Assembly (NCBI GenBank): GCA_033030425.1 | Contig: JAUFSD010000003.1 | Location: forward strand, 2,170,001-2,234,000 | Source of the DNA: Verpa conica | Lineage: Eukaryota; Ascomycota; Pezizomycetes; Pezizales; Morchellaceae | Length of the DNA stretch: 64,000 nt | Direction: 5' to 3' | In this document: positions 45,627 through 57,949 of the stretch, piece by piece | How the letters are laid out: every line of letters starts with the position of its first letter | Position numbering within the stretch: the first letter of the stretch is position 1 | Notes under the pieces: model-generated | What the model was told of the DNA's origin: nothing | What the model saw: the letters and a program-made list of their open reading frames with translations, nothing else | Databases searched by the model: none | Program-made: the position numbers and the translations under genes

Positions 45627-47181
45627 ATGGCTAAGGATGATACTCCCCCAGTCTACACCGCCAGCAATGGGTGCCCCGTTATGAACCCACAACAGTCTCA
45701 GCGTGTTGGCGAGAATGGTCCTTTGTTGCTTCAAGATTTCCACTTGATCGATTTGTTAGCTCACTTCGATCGTGAGAGAATTCCAGAACGGTATATTCCC
45801 ATTCTTTAATCTTTGTTCTAAGAACCCTGGTAACTAATGTTTATCTCACAGTGTCGTCCATGCTAAGGGGGCTGGAGCCTACGGAGAGTTCGAAGTTACC
45901 GATGACATCTCCGACCTGACATCTGCAGACATGTTTAATGGAATTGGCAAGAAGACCAAAGCCCTCGTACGCTTCTCTACCGTCGGTGGTGAGAAAGGAT
46001 CTGCCGACTCTGCACGAGACCCTCGAGGCTTTGCCATCAAGTTCTACACCCAGGAAGGAAATTATGACTGGGTGTTCAATAACACACCTATTTTCTTCCT
46101 CCGTGACCCTTCAAAATTCCCAGTGTTCATCCACACCCAGAAACGCCACCCTCAGACAAACCTTAAGGATGCCACTATGTTCTGGGACTACCTCTCCAAC
46201 AACCAGGAGGCTGTCCACCAAGTTATGCATCTCTTTTCTGACCGCGGAACCCCATACTCATACCGCCACATGAACGGGTACTCGGGTCATACCTACAAAT
46301 TTACCAAGCCCGACGGAAGCTACCGCTACGTCCAAATCCACCTCAAGACCGACCAGGGCTCCAAGACCTTCAACAACGAAGAGGCTGGTGAGATGGCTTC
46401 TTCAAACCCAGACCACCACACCCAGGACCTCTTCGAGTCGATCGCAAAGGGTGAATTCCCTTCATGGACCGTCTATGTCCAGGTCATGACTCCCGAGCAG
46501 GCGGAGAAATTCAAATACAGCGTCTTCGACCTCACCAAAGTGTGGCCACAAAAGGAGTTCCCACTACGTAGGTTCGGAAAGCTCACGCTTAACAAGAACC
46601 CCGAGAACTACTTTGCGGAGATCGAGCAGGCTGCGTTCTCTCCATCACACCTCGTCCCAGGTGTTGAGCCTTCAGCCGACCCGGTTCTCCAGTCCCGCTT
46701 GTTTTCATATCCCGATACCCACCGTCACCGCCTCGGTGTCAATTACCAACAAATTCCCGCCAATTGCCCATTGAAGGCCTTCAATCCCTTCCAGCGTGAT
46801 GGAGCCATGCAGCTTCACAACTATGGATCAGCCCCGAACTATCAGTCTTCGTTCGTGCCGGTTACATACAAGAACGTCGTCCCCCACGAAACGCACGAGA
46901 AGTGGGTCGGAACAGCCACAAACTTTGCCTTCCGCGTCACAGATGGTGATTACGAGCAGGCGGGCGACTTGTGGAATGTGTTGGGACGTACTAAGGGACA
47001 ACAGGATAACTTTGTGCATAACATTGCGGTGCATCTGTGTGGGGCGAGGAAAGAGGTCCGGGAAAAGACGTACGGAATGTTTGAGAAGGTTAACAAGGAC
47101 CTTGGAAAGAGAATCAGGGACGAGACGGAGAAGAATGTCAAGGAGTCGCCGAAGCCTGAGAAAACGAATGCGAGGTTGTAG
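45627..47181 (+). CDS. small-subunit heme catalase, probably peroxisomal
   Basis: Two exons (45627-45790, 45852-47181) encode 497 residues, the size of clade-3 catalases. It splits H2O2 to water and oxygen. The catalytic His is in RVVHAKGAGAYGEFE, the active-site Asn in DWVFNNTPIFFLRDP, and the proximal heme Tyr in RLFSYPDTHRHRLG. QKRHPQTNLKDATMFWD and FNPFQRDGAM are family blocks. No signal peptide is seen. The C terminus is NARL, and the final ARL fits the PTS1 consensus (small-basic-Leu), so import into peroxisomes is likely. The single 61-bp intron falls just before VVHAKG. A large secreted catalase is excluded by length and lack of a flavodoxin-like tail. Confidence 0.96.
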
Positions 47182-48654
47182 GTTATGAACTGTTTAATTG
47201 TTAGCGTTTATGATTGGGATGAGGGTTCTTTTATGTAGCAGTATATCTTTTATGGGTTAATTTACGGATTTAGTTTGCGTGAATTGAATGAGTTTATTTT
47301 GTTCCTCGCTTGTTTCCCCTGTGTATGGCTTTTGTTAGACTCATTTCCACACACATACATACTTTTGGCACGTGTTAAACACTAAAACGACTACCAAATA
47401 AACTCAGCACAATAGTCTAATACCTACACTACACAGCCAAAAACCTATCCCAATTGCGAGCCCGAGAGAGAGCGTGGGGGCACCAACCCCCGAGTGCAAA
47501 GTGCCAGCAGGATGCGAACCCCGATCTTTTTTCCCCCTCTAAACAAGATCAGGATCTGTATAGTTCCCAGCATTAAAATTGGTGATCTCAGCCATACCAA
47601 GTTTCGAGAAAACGCTACTCCTAAACTTACTAGTTACTCGGGGTGTAAAAATTCTAGTTAGTTAGTCCATTAGGCCTTTTTAGGAACTACCGGTTAATTA
47701 CGTTAGCTAGACCCCCGCTACGCACAAATAATCGATCTATAAAATGTGGCAATGATTCTGAAACATATTTATAGAGTCTAGTCTTTTCAATAGGTATGAT
47801 GATTCAATTATAATGATTACGCGCTCATAGTTGATGACTAGTACGTAGTGACACCCTGAGATAAGGGACGTGCTTTCTATATCTACACCTATATCGGGAA
47901 TCGTCAGTATGTAGTTGCCGGGACTAGAGAATGGATTTCTGTTGCTATTTGGCGGAGGATACTCTATGGCGACGCTAACATAGTAAGTTATGTAGATTCC
48001 CCTTCTTGAACCATTACGCCAGGCCGGCCCATGACAGTACTTGATCTGTTTGATAAAACACTAACAGATTTATTCATATTCCTATGCCAAAGTCCCATGC
48101 CGATTTTTTCACACATTCCTGCGGGTATCTAAACTAATTTTGTCTTCATTGCACCTAGGCTCCTAGTGCGGTCAAGAAAAGGCCTACGGAGTCCCAGACT
48201 GAAGATGACAGCCACGTCATTCTACCTACCACTACTTCGCGTTTATAGAAGACTCCTAAGGTATGGAGCCCCATATATACTTACCCAATTTGTTTTAATT
48301 GACTAATCGCGTTACACGAGAATACACTTAAATAGTGTTATTGATTAACATTACCACTGACATCACGCTTAATTGATATAATGCTCTATTTTGCTTTTTT
48401 CACCTTCGAAAATGCTGGCATAATAGCACCTTGACTATGTTGATAATTACGTACTGTTTATTAGGCTTGGTCTTTTTTTTTCTTATATAAATATAGGTGT
48501 TGGCTCCAGCCCACCTGAGTACAAACTTTGATCATACCAACCACCGTGAAGAAAGACACCTAGCTTTATACACGCCTTTTAGATTCTCCGTTGTCCTCAA
48601 CCCTCTTCAACCCTCCTCAATACTACAATATTAATTCAAAACCATCACAAAGCC
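47182..48654. other. 1.5-kb AT-rich intergenic
   Basis: No gene seen. Holds the 3' side of catalase and the promoter of the small proline-rich ORF. A tRNA-like fragment near 47490-47530 was examined and rejected. Confidence 0.6.
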
Positions 48655-49110
48655 ATGTCTGAAATCCAAGACCACCCCCGGTACTTCGAGAACCCAATCT
48701 GGAACTCTGCGGAGGAGAACGAGAACGAAATCACCTCTGATACCGAATTCAGTGGATCGGAGCCACCACTCCTCGTATACCAGATAGCCCAGGACTACGC
48801 AGAACCCCCAAGACCACAAGAACCCATCGAGGAATCCCCCAGAGATACCGAAATCTGCGTTCCTGGTTTTGTGGTCGATGCACCCTCATCCTCCTCTTTT
48901 ATAGAATCGATCGAGGATTATGAGCGGGCATTGGAGATAGAGAATGAGATTATGTTATTGCATTTTTTCAACATTCTTTGCGATTACGGCATGCCTCCTA
49001 GTCCACCACCATCCCCTCGACCACCTCTTCCGTTCGTCCCGCCTGCTGCTGCTTCTGTCTTGTCTGCTCCGTCTACCCCGTCGGCTGCTTCCGTCACTTC
49101 TGCATCTTAA
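48655..49110 (+). CDS. small acidic, proline-rich protein, unknown
   Basis: A single open frame of 151 residues with ATG in good context (GCCATGT), after a C/A-rich leader with CCTCAACCC repeats. The first 100 residues are acidic (many Glu, Asp, Ser) with a short amphipathic LEIENEIMLLHFF stretch. The end is PPSPPPSPRPPLP followed by an Ala/Ser/Pro tail, a possible WW or SH3 ligand. No signal peptide or family match that I know. Codon use looks coding, but it could be lineage-specific. Confidence 0.5.
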   Translation: MSEIQDHPRYFENPIWNSAEENENEITSDTEFSGSEPPLLVYQIAQDYAEPPRPQEPIEESPRDTEICVPGFVVDAPSSSSFIESIEDYERALEIENEIMLLHFFNILCDYGMPPSPPPSPRPPLPFVPPAAASVLSAPSTPSAASVTSAS

Positions 49111-50249
49111 GCCAGCAGGAGCACTCGATAAAACGACTTCTTAGACTGACTCATAAATTGAGGTCGGTCAACTCCTCCATCAACTGGAACTCTAAGGCAA
49201 AGAGTTGTTCCCCTAGTTGGATCGATAGAGTTTTTGGAGGGCTGAAGGAGAAGGAAACACTCGAGGAGGAAAGAGAAGAGTATCACAGGTTTTCTTATTC
49301 GGCCAATATATATGTATATATGGTAGACACTCCCTATAAGAATATATTAAGAGCCAGGGCTGCTGTTATAGACTAAATATTCTCGCTGAAAGCGGGTTTT
49401 GTTGTATTATCTACTTTGAATTGGACATTCAATACATATCCTTTTTTCTTTTTCGTCCCCTTTAATTCAAGTGTATTTAGTAGCATATATGTCCTTATAG
49501 AGTGATTCTTATATAAGGAGCATGGAGTACTGTACATACCTCACCTAAAATTCTTCCCTGTATTTCGTTATATATACGTGGACTCTTAGCTATGGCGATA
49601 TATACCAAGTACTTCAAAAGATCCCTACTTGAATACATATTCTTCTCTACTTAGTTTTATAAACTCCCTTATTCACCTCGTCATCTCATAGTTAACTTAT
49701 CGATGAAGAAGAAGAAAAACAACTAAGATGTTTTAGCACACTTTAACGTCCTATATCATAATATCGCATTCATATTGCTTATTTAAGCAGTCTTAGACTT
49801 TTATCTTTTACGGACTTTGAAAATTTGAATTGATCAGTCTATAAATCTTCCTAGCTCTGGGTAGATTTTTTAGTTACTCCGCTCTCCAAATTACGAGATG
49901 CATTTTAGAATTAAATAATATTATGATGAGGCGGAAATGAGAATGTTTTGTGTTTTGTGTTTTATTTTTGTTTGCACTTTAGTTTTGATTTATGTTTGAG
50001 AGTGTTTTTCGAGTACCATAGCCTTAGGGCTACATATAACTATGATTAATACATTAATTCATATTGTTCTAATCATGTCTGATCACTCGTAATTCATACA
50101 GCGAGGTCAATGATCATAATAGTGTGCTTAGTCAGCTGTATAAAAAACCGGCCTCCATATCTCACCTCATATGACTAGAATTCCGGTCAAACGATTCCCA
50201 TTTCTACAATATATGCTCTCAAATATCTATCTACATAATAATAACCACC
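49111..50249. other. AT-rich convergent intergenic
   Basis: More than 1.1 kb without coding signal, between the small ORF and the 3' end of NDUFAF7. Contains short GTTTTGTGTTTT repeats around 49945-49970. Confidence 0.6.
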
Positions 50250-51730
50250 CTACGAATCCACAACACCACCCCCAAACCCCACCGGTCTCCTCCCCCCACT
50301 TTCGGGAACCACAGCCATAACCTTGTATATCCTCCCCATGCCACCCACACCCCTCTCCACCAACCTCCTATACCCACTCTCCAGGCTCTTCCTCTTCTCG
50401 CTCGTCTCGTCTAGCGTCTTCACTAAAACCTCCATCCGCTCCCTCATCCCCATCATTCCCAAAAACGCACCCTGCTCAACAGGACCATGTACCTCCACCC
50501 CCTCACTCGCCTCCAGTGCCCTCTCCGCCAATGCCATGAAGTCCACATCTGCCGACAGATCCACCTCCCCTGGGCTCATAAACGGCGATACAGTCCGATG
50601 TGCTTTGATCCCCCTGAGAGAATTCACAGGGATTGTGGAAGTAGGGCCATAGTCTATTATGAGTGCTGCACCACTGCGTGCATTCCCGATACGTGTGGAA
50701 ATGGATTCAACGACTGTTAGTGATTCCGGGGAGATCTCAATTGTCGAGTCGATGTGTTTCTTGAGGGCTTTGTAGCGTGGGGAGAGCTCGGGGAGGATAG
50801 TAGAGTATGGTGTGGGAGATTTGGATGTTGTGAGTGCAAACTCGGGGACTGGTTCGAGGGCTTGGGAGCGTGGGGTGTGGAGGGTGGCGTGTGTTGTTCG
50901 TGGGGGGTTGTGGTGGACAAGGAGTTCACGCCAGCCGGTGAGGGTAGAGGTGAATGCATGGATGGGGAGAGCGTCGAAGAATTCGTGGGCGAGGATGAAG
51001 GGAGTCGTGAGAGTGGCTGGGGTAGTAGTCATGGTAGAGGGAACGAAGCGGAGGTCTTCGTACCAGACTATGGGGATAGAATATTTGCTCATACAGCGCT
51101 CACCCTTGTCGATAGACTCAAAAGAAGAGGACTCGCCGCAAAGGAGCTTCCTTTGGGCTTCGCGGAGAGAGAGAGATGCCTCAATGAGGTATATTTCACT
51201 TAATGCGTCACGGAGTGGTTTAAAAGAATTCAATGTCTAGCACCCCCGTTTCGTCAACTCAATTGTTCCCCCCACTCGAGTCTTTGAAGGGTGAATTACG
51301 TAGGACCACATACACGAAGAACATCATCCATCAATGTCCCTCTCCCTGGGCCCAGTTCTACAATCTGCACACCACTCCCCTTTTTCCCTTGTGCCATCCA
51401 TTCAGCAACTATCCAGATCCCAATCATCTCTCCAAACATCTGAGATATCTCCGGGCTCGTGATAAAATCCCCACGACGACCGAAGGGGTCACGGCCTTCG
51501 GTACGTGCAGCCGTGTAGTAACCACCTTCGGGGGATGTAAGGCATTGACGCATGTACATTGCTAGTGGGATTGGGCCATTGGCCTTGATGGCATCCGCGA
51601 GGTGCTTAGCGAGTGGGGTGGAGTAGGCTGATGAAGAATATCGGGCACGGGTACAGAGCTGCGATGGGCATGAAGGTCGCCGGAGGGCGGTGGAGAGTAA
51701 CCGCCATTGCGGGGAGAGGTTGGGTTTCAT
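50250..51730 (-). CDS. NDUFAF7 homolog: NDUFAF7/MidA-type protein arginine methyltransferase, complex I assembly
   Basis: Two exons (51730-51314, 51236-50250) encode 467 residues. In animals NDUFAF7 dimethylates an arginine of the 49-kDa complex I subunit early in assembly. The N-terminal 35 residues are Arg/Ser-rich with no acids, a typical mitochondrial presequence. Blocks: [39 protein letters not shown], the SAM-binding [37 protein letters not shown], and ALIIDYGP. The intron is in phase 0 and joins VLR to [12 protein letters not shown]. The middle insert is Thr/Pro-rich and variable. Confidence 0.9.
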
Positions 51731-54700
51731 GATTATGGGGTGTACGTAGGGTGAGGTTGCGAATTGCTACGGGGGGTGTTGGGGACGCTGGTCGGCGTTG
51801 GTGGGGCTCTGCATATCTTTGTAGGAGGGTCTGTGACGTCGCAACATAGAGCCTCAATTATATGCATCCATCCACAACAGCTGGGTTCTTATCTACAAAA
51901 ACGGAGATACCACTCAGGTTTGGGGTCACACATACTCAGCTATTCTTATAGCTGGCTACGTTTACTTGTCTACTGATACTATACTCATCTACTTGGCGTC
52001 ACTGGGCGTCCCCAATATTTACGCCACATTCCTCGTGTAGCTGGGTGGGGGGCCTACTCTACAACCGGGGCATGTTCTCAGTACACCCCCCCTCCCAAAG
52101 AGATTATATTATTACTATACACATACCTAAGGCCGCTTAGAATCGTGGATACCTGTAGCTATTTATTACACCGTAGATTACATTACTGTGGACCTTTATA
52201 CGTTGGATCCTAGTGCTAGTACTGCACTTACTGGGGTCTTATTGTGTAGCCCCCGGAACTCTGGAGATGGGATAGATCGCCTAAAAGACTAGGGTAATGG
52301 GCTCTTGGGGGAGCATAGAGTGTGAATAGCTACAAGCAAGGCCCAGCGCTGAACCGGAACCAGAACCGAAGCCGGCCAGTGTTCGCAACGGGTAGCCTAT
52401 CCTTCTGGTCTCTAAAAAGTCTGCTCTAGAAGTTTATTCTCCTGGGCGAGGCGTAGGTATACCATAGATAAGACAGAGAGGGAAACTAGATTAAGGACTG
52501 GCGACTCAGGTTTATGGTTAATATGCACCGGAAAGATGGTTGTATAATAGACAAGTAATAAAACTTGCGGATAGGATGAATTTTGCAGGCACCGTGGGGA
52601 TATAACCATAGCGGTATAATATTAGGGATAACTTACAGTAAGATTCTTTATCGTACCAAATAGACCCAAAACACCCTTAATCCATATTAATCAAGTACTC
52701 AAGCCTCATGCAAACAAACCCAAAATTCCACGTCCTCATCCCCACAAACCCACCTAGATACACCTTTAGTATACATAGGATGAGAAGTTTGAATATTAAC
52801 TTTCGTAGTACTGTATTCTCTAGAAGTGTTGATATTGTTATCCTTGGGCAAAATCAAATTGACCAATCAAGCCCATGTGTCAATGGTCTCTATAGTAGCC
52901 CATATAAATTTGTTAGATTTTGGCGATTTAAGCAATATAGAGGCAGGTACGCTGATTAAGAAAATCAAGGTTTGATAAACAGGAGGACCCCACCCCTAAC
53001 CCCCCAGAGAAACGACATCAGTAATAGTAGTGATAAATTAACACCGCTATGGCTTCTATTTACAGCATCTAACTTTTTATGTGTTATAGAATCTCTGTAG
53101 ATTTTAATTGGTTGGATACAGCTGAGGCGACAAAGCCCAAGATATACATGCAGCCAGGTTTTATTTCTTAAACCGTCACACACAACCGTTTGAGACCGGT
53201 CTTTCAATGATATACCCCAACCACAACACCTCCAGATATTATAGAAATCATGCTAGAAAATTTATACTACATAACCTAAACCATTATCATTATAAATCCG
53301 ATAGGTTATATAGCTAGTGGTTGGGTAGCAAGGCTGGAAGATCGGGGGTTATGGCAAAGACTGGTCCCGCTCGGGACCGTTGACGGTCTAGGGGATAACA
53401 CAATGTACCTAGAGACCACATAATACGTATAAGCAGATAAGGCCTCAAATACCATATAGCTCAATTCATAAAGTGTAGAAATTTTAAGTGCAGAAGAAAA
53501 TTCGGCAGTTTTGTTGGAAAGATTCTCCAGGTAGCAGTGTGATGCATATGTGAGACGCGCTGGGGGATTGGACAAATTCCATGTGAGGCAATAAGAATCA
53601 GCCCAACTACGCCCGTCTTCAAAGGATCACCATAACCCCATAGCTACCACGTTGCCGCGTGGTTTATACATGTTTGAGCCTAACTTGTTTACAGAAGACA
53701 GAAACAATCCACCTGAGTCGAGACAGGAGCTGAGGATAAAATACGTACACCAAAGTCACGTGGTGCAACGCCTAGCCTAGCAATACCTAAAATCCACCCT
53801 AAACACCAAAGATTAAAACTCTTTTTGTTTATATAGCTAATATAGTATAAAGAACCTAAAGTTACCTTACCAAAAATATGACTACTTAGTGAAAAGTAGT
53901 ATGGGAGGCAGTTTTTAGCCTGGAGTCTCAAGTCTGGCAAATAAGTTGGAAGTGAATGGTATCTTTTTTACCCACAGAATCTACATACTCTAATTTACCT
54001 ATGAACAACTCACCCTGCCTATAATATTTGTTGTTGTTGTAAAATTGACGCCGTTGGATTACTTTGTGATACCCTACTAAATACGGGTGATGTTTAACAA
54101 GATCTAGATATGATTAGATGCTTCCTATGTTCTTTGTCATCCGTTTGCTTCTCCCAGATAGCTGCTCTTTTCAGTTGCATAGAGAATCAGCCTATCTACA
54201 CCTCACAGATTATACCGAACTACCGTCAGTACAAGACATATAATCACAAAAATGGCGGAAAAAATAAATATATAGCGGATACGATGAAGGAGCAGGTTTT
54301 TGTAGGTCGTCCCGAGTATTTTCTACAAGTATATATACCCGCTGAAAATAAAGGCCGTCACTTAGGTACAAGTTTTAGCGAAGCCTCCACACTAAACAGT
54401 AAAGCACTCACGCAAAAACCATCTGATTATCATATTCTATTAGCAGTCTTATTCCTAACATACCTCAGCCTCACACCCCCCCTCCCAAGCCCCCGCAGCC
54501 CTTCTATGTTTTCCATATATACACCAATCAGACGTAAAATCAAGCTACATGTATATAATATAGGTACTTCACCTTTTGGTGTGGGCCTGTTGAAACTCGT
54601 ACCCAAAGTGACAGACCTCATCTCCCACCGGGTGCATATACTTTTTACATGGTCGTTGCATATCTGATCACCTACTGTACCGAGAATCGGAATTTTGAAG

Positions 54701-54858
54701 GGAGAAATAAAAAAAAAAACACCACTAGTATATACAGGCTACAGACTCTTAACTCCATATATATTCTATCCCAAACTCCATACCCCCTCAAGGACTATTC
54801 ACAGCCCCTGTACAAATTTATTCGCACCTTATAGAACATATAGTCCCCCTACTAAGCA
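51731..54858. other. AT-rich gene-poor region with a gene relic
   Basis: Holds a decayed copy of the small membrane-protein family at 52708-52925. A protein-like frame on the minus strand at about 53306-53620 (with WADSYCLTWNLSNPP) is interrupted by a stop and has no clear start. A plus-strand ORF of 185 codons at 54110-54667 begins with a hydrophobic stretch but is probably chance. Confidence 0.5.
52708..52925 (-). pseudogene. relic of the small membrane-protein family
   Basis: Read on the minus strand, NINTSREYSTTKVNIQ and PMYT parallel SINTSRAYNTTNLNIQ and LMYT in the gene at 54859-55279. Many differences are transitions. An in-frame TGA lies where the paralog has CGA, and no start or membrane exon is clearly kept. 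It could be RIP-like decay. Confidence 0.55.
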
Positions 54859-55279
54859 TCAATAGTCTAGGCTCTGAGCTAACCGATCCGAAACAACATT
54901 TCCGTCCGCGTCAGGCCACTCGGGTCCGTTCATGGTATACATCAGGTGAGGGAAAACCTGGATATTTAAATTCGTGGTGTTGTATGCTCTAGAGGTATTG
55001 ATACTATTGTTCCCTGAGCAAACGCAGGTAGGTCGATCGGTTTGAATACCAGATTCTATCGAGTTCATGTAATCATAGCTCTAATAATCCACGCGAAATA
55101 TTAATCCCCGGATATTGAGTACGTATACGTAACTAAGCTTATGTTTAATTAAATTAGCAGGAAAAGGTGAAGATAATTACAGTGGGTTTTTCCTTCTTCC
55201 AGATCTTCCAGCCACCAAACAGAGCAAGAACACCAGCAGCGGCAGCGATTATTCCGGCAACAACCCCAGTGGTATTCAT
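54859..55279 (-). CDS. small single-pass membrane protein, family copy A
   Basis: Two exons (55279-55181, 55080-54859) encode 106 residues. Exon 1 gives a short N terminus and a hydrophobic Gly/Ala-rich helix (VVAGIIAAAAGVLALFGGW), followed by KIWKKEK. Exon 2 opens with YDYMNSIESG and contains NTTNLNIQVF. The phase-0 intron sits at the same place as in copy B at 57086-57521. The positive residues after the helix suggest a cytosolic C-terminal part, but topology is uncertain. I recognise no family. Conservation of exon structure between divergent copies is the best evidence that both are genes. Confidence 0.6.
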
Positions 55280-57085
55280 GATACTAAGAGACTTGTTTGT
55301 GGTATTTGACGATTCAGACGGCAGAGGACTCACTCGTCCGGGGGTTTTTCTCGACCGAGGGGTAGTGATGAATAGGGAATCGGTTCGGGGGGGAGCCCTT
55401 TGGTTTTATATTTAAGAATCATTATATAGTAACATAAGGGTGATTCTTATTACGGCTGTGGATACACAACCTAGTCGACCCAAACCGAATACTTGTTGGC
55501 CAGAAATTTACCGATATACAAGCGAAAGCCTTGTAATAGTAAAGGTACAGGTATGTAAAGGTCTCAGAGGGCGGATTTACTTCCTCAACTCTGACGGGGA
55601 ACCTTAAGCTAAGAGGCTAGCCTATGATATTGTCCGATCCTGGGGGTTTGGGACAAGGGCTACGGATCGAAGGATTTCATTTGCTACCAGGGATTTTGAG
55701 CGATGGGCTACGCCTTACTCAAGAATTTCAAACTCACCCATCGGGCTACGATCTGTATGGTACCTAGAATATCTGTGCACGACCTCATATACAAGATTAG
55801 TACCTGTCCCAGCCTTTGTTGAACTTGGCGCCAAGGCTCATGCGTGGTAGTATAGGTCATATTTACTACCAATCACAAGAAGGCTGGGCACGAGACAGTA
55901 CTGGTGCCACGGAACGTGCCATCAACAGATGCCTTGGCATGCGTCCTCGTACTTTTTAAAAAAGAAAAGCATTGGAACCGATCACACCATACCCCAACAC
56001 CTTATCATATCAACAAAACTCAACACAGCCGAGTTTAATTTTAATTTACTAATTAGTAAGCAGAGAAAAGGAAGAGAAAGGGGAATATCAGAGCTGATAG
56101 TTTGTGTGATTAGCGAAGTGTAAACTAGCACTGACACTCTGGTAGTTGCTACCAGGTAAACCCAGACTATAAACAGTAGCAACCTGTAAGTAGTGTAACT
56201 ACCAAGCAATGCCAAACTAGTCCTGAGTTAGGTCTATGGGGTATACCCTAGCTCTCCAACCAGGGTTGTCAGGGCTGCAGTCTTTCAGCCAAGTCAGTCT
56301 ATCCAACATATGGATGGGCGGACCGTCTATTTCTAGGGTACCATGATTTTGTGAGGTATACACTAGCAATAGTATAGTGATAAGTAGCAATCTCCTTTTT
56401 ACTATCACCCTTACTCTAAGGTTTCCCAGTGCTGAAAGATAAGGTTGGTCATCTTTCTCCAACCAGTTAGTAGTCCAGATTTTTTTTTCTTAGATAAAAA
56501 CTGATTCAGAGTTGTGGAAATCTGAGCCCTAGTATTCTATAGTTTTGGAGATCACAGCCAGTTTACAGTCGGACGTCGCCTAGCCAGTATTGAGCCCGAC
56601 GCGTTCCCAGGCAGAGCTGGCCGTTGGTAAAGATGGAGTCTCCATGTTATTATTCCTTGGCCTCATGGAAAAGTGTAACAATGAAAAGTTGTGGGATAGT
56701 AAGCAATGCGCCTAAGACCGATTAGTGATATTAATTCCTTTCTACTAAAGTCATCTATTTCTACAGTATGAACCGGGTACGAAAGTGATCCAAATCTTTC
56801 AATTATCTGAATCAGGCTATGATTGAATACATGTACTTCTAGAAAATCCCAAACCACCAAGAATTAACTCTCAACCCATCATGTCGTGGCATCCCACTGG
56901 ATATATATATTCCTCTCTGAGGGAGGGTCCTCTTAAACAGCTCCAGGCTCCTATCTCAACTCTTTATGCTACTCCAGACCTCATTCTCCAGCAGTTATTC
57001 GCAGCCTCCCCGCATAAACCCTACACAACCCCCTCTCCACCCCATTTGACCAGACCATGCTGGGTATCAAAAGCCCAACTTCATC
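55280..57085. other. AT-rich gene-poor spacer
   Basis: No convincing gene. A minus-strand frame at 56217-56462 (hydrophobic LLLITILLLVY) lacks an ATG and is not supported. Confidence 0.5.
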
Positions 57086-57521
57086 TCATAAATCCGGTAT
57101 ACCATACTCATTCGTACTAGGCCCGCTACCGCTATACACGACGTTCGAGAATACCTGAATACTGAGATTCGTGGTGCTGTATGTCAGATCGGTAGCGCTC
57201 ATACTTCCGATATCCACCGAGTAGAAGCTAGTAACGAATTGAGTACCAGACTCCATCGAACCCACGTAATCACTTTTCTAGTAACTCGAAACAGAGGCGT
57301 TAGTTTCTTCAACCGTGGTAGTAGGTATTCGAATGGCTGAATTGCCAAATAGAGGCATTAACACTTACAATACGTCGCGCACTACCTTTCTTTCGTCTCC
57401 AGAACCTCCAACCGCTAAATAGAGCGAGAACTCCTGTGATAGCGCCAATAATCCCGGCGACTACTCCAACGATATCTACACCGTTGGGGGCTCCGTCTGC
57501 AATCAACGACCCAGACGACAT
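57086..57521 (-). CDS. small single-pass membrane protein, family copy B
   Basis: Two exons (57521-57369, 57277-57086) encode 114 residues. The N terminus MSSGSLIADGAPNG leads into a hydrophobic segment (VDIVGVVAGIIGAITGVLAL) and WRFWRRKKG. Exon 2 begins KSDYVGSMESGTQ and carries STTNLSIQVF, parallel to copy A. The intron is 91 bp, phase 0, with a GTAAGT donor. Similarity to copy A covers both exons, including ALFSGW/ALFGGW and the Y-V/M-x-S-x-E-S-G block. Function is unknown. Confidence 0.62.
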
Positions 57522-57835
57522 GGGACTCGGGTGTGTTTTAGCTAGTTGAAAAGATTGTAGGTTATGAGGAATTTGGGTTGGCTGAATAGTAAAGTCGCGG
57601 TAAGCTTTTTATCGGGGGGTTCATCATACAGCCTAGTATTTAAGGGAAAACGATTATATAGGCGTGTAAGCGTACGTTGTACAGAGCGTCCTATGCATGC
57701 ATAACTCCATAGCTAATACTACATGTCTTATAACTTTGCCTTGGCAAGGCGCCCAGCCGCTACTACGGTTCTAGGCTACACCCGTCAGCCACCATGTTGG
57801 GTGAAGTGCAACCCCTAGCCACTGCTTATCCGCAC

Positions 57836-57949
57836 CTATCCCATAGTCCGGTGGAAAATGCTGCCCCCCCAATGTGGTGGTGGCTTGATGCGCAGTAAAA
57901 TCTAGGGTGGCCCCCACCCGTAGGTCAGCTTCACCAGACTATGGGATAG
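57836..57949. repeat. 114-bp inverted-repeat unit
   Basis: CTATCCCATAGTCCGGTG (57836-57853) matches the reverse complement of 57932-57949 with one C/T difference. The interior is GC-rich with CCCCCCC and CCCCCACCC runs. No coding capacity; possibly a small MITE remnant. Confidence 0.6.

Noticed and set aside
47490..47535. Possible tRNA fragment with a GGTTCGCATCC-like B box on the minus strand
   Set aside because: The T stem does not pair, and no acceptor or anticodon stem could be built.
53306..53620. Protein-like minus-strand frame with Trp/Cys residues
   Set aside because: Interrupted by an in-frame TGA upstream, and start and end cannot be placed. May be a relic, but not enough to call.
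54110..54667. 185-codon plus-strand ORF with hydrophobic start
   Set aside because: Composition like the surrounding AT-rich DNA, no family motif, no splice support. May be chance.
56217..56462. Small hydrophobic minus-strand frame
   Set aside because: No ATG start near the hydrophobic part, and no similarity to the membrane-protein family nearby.
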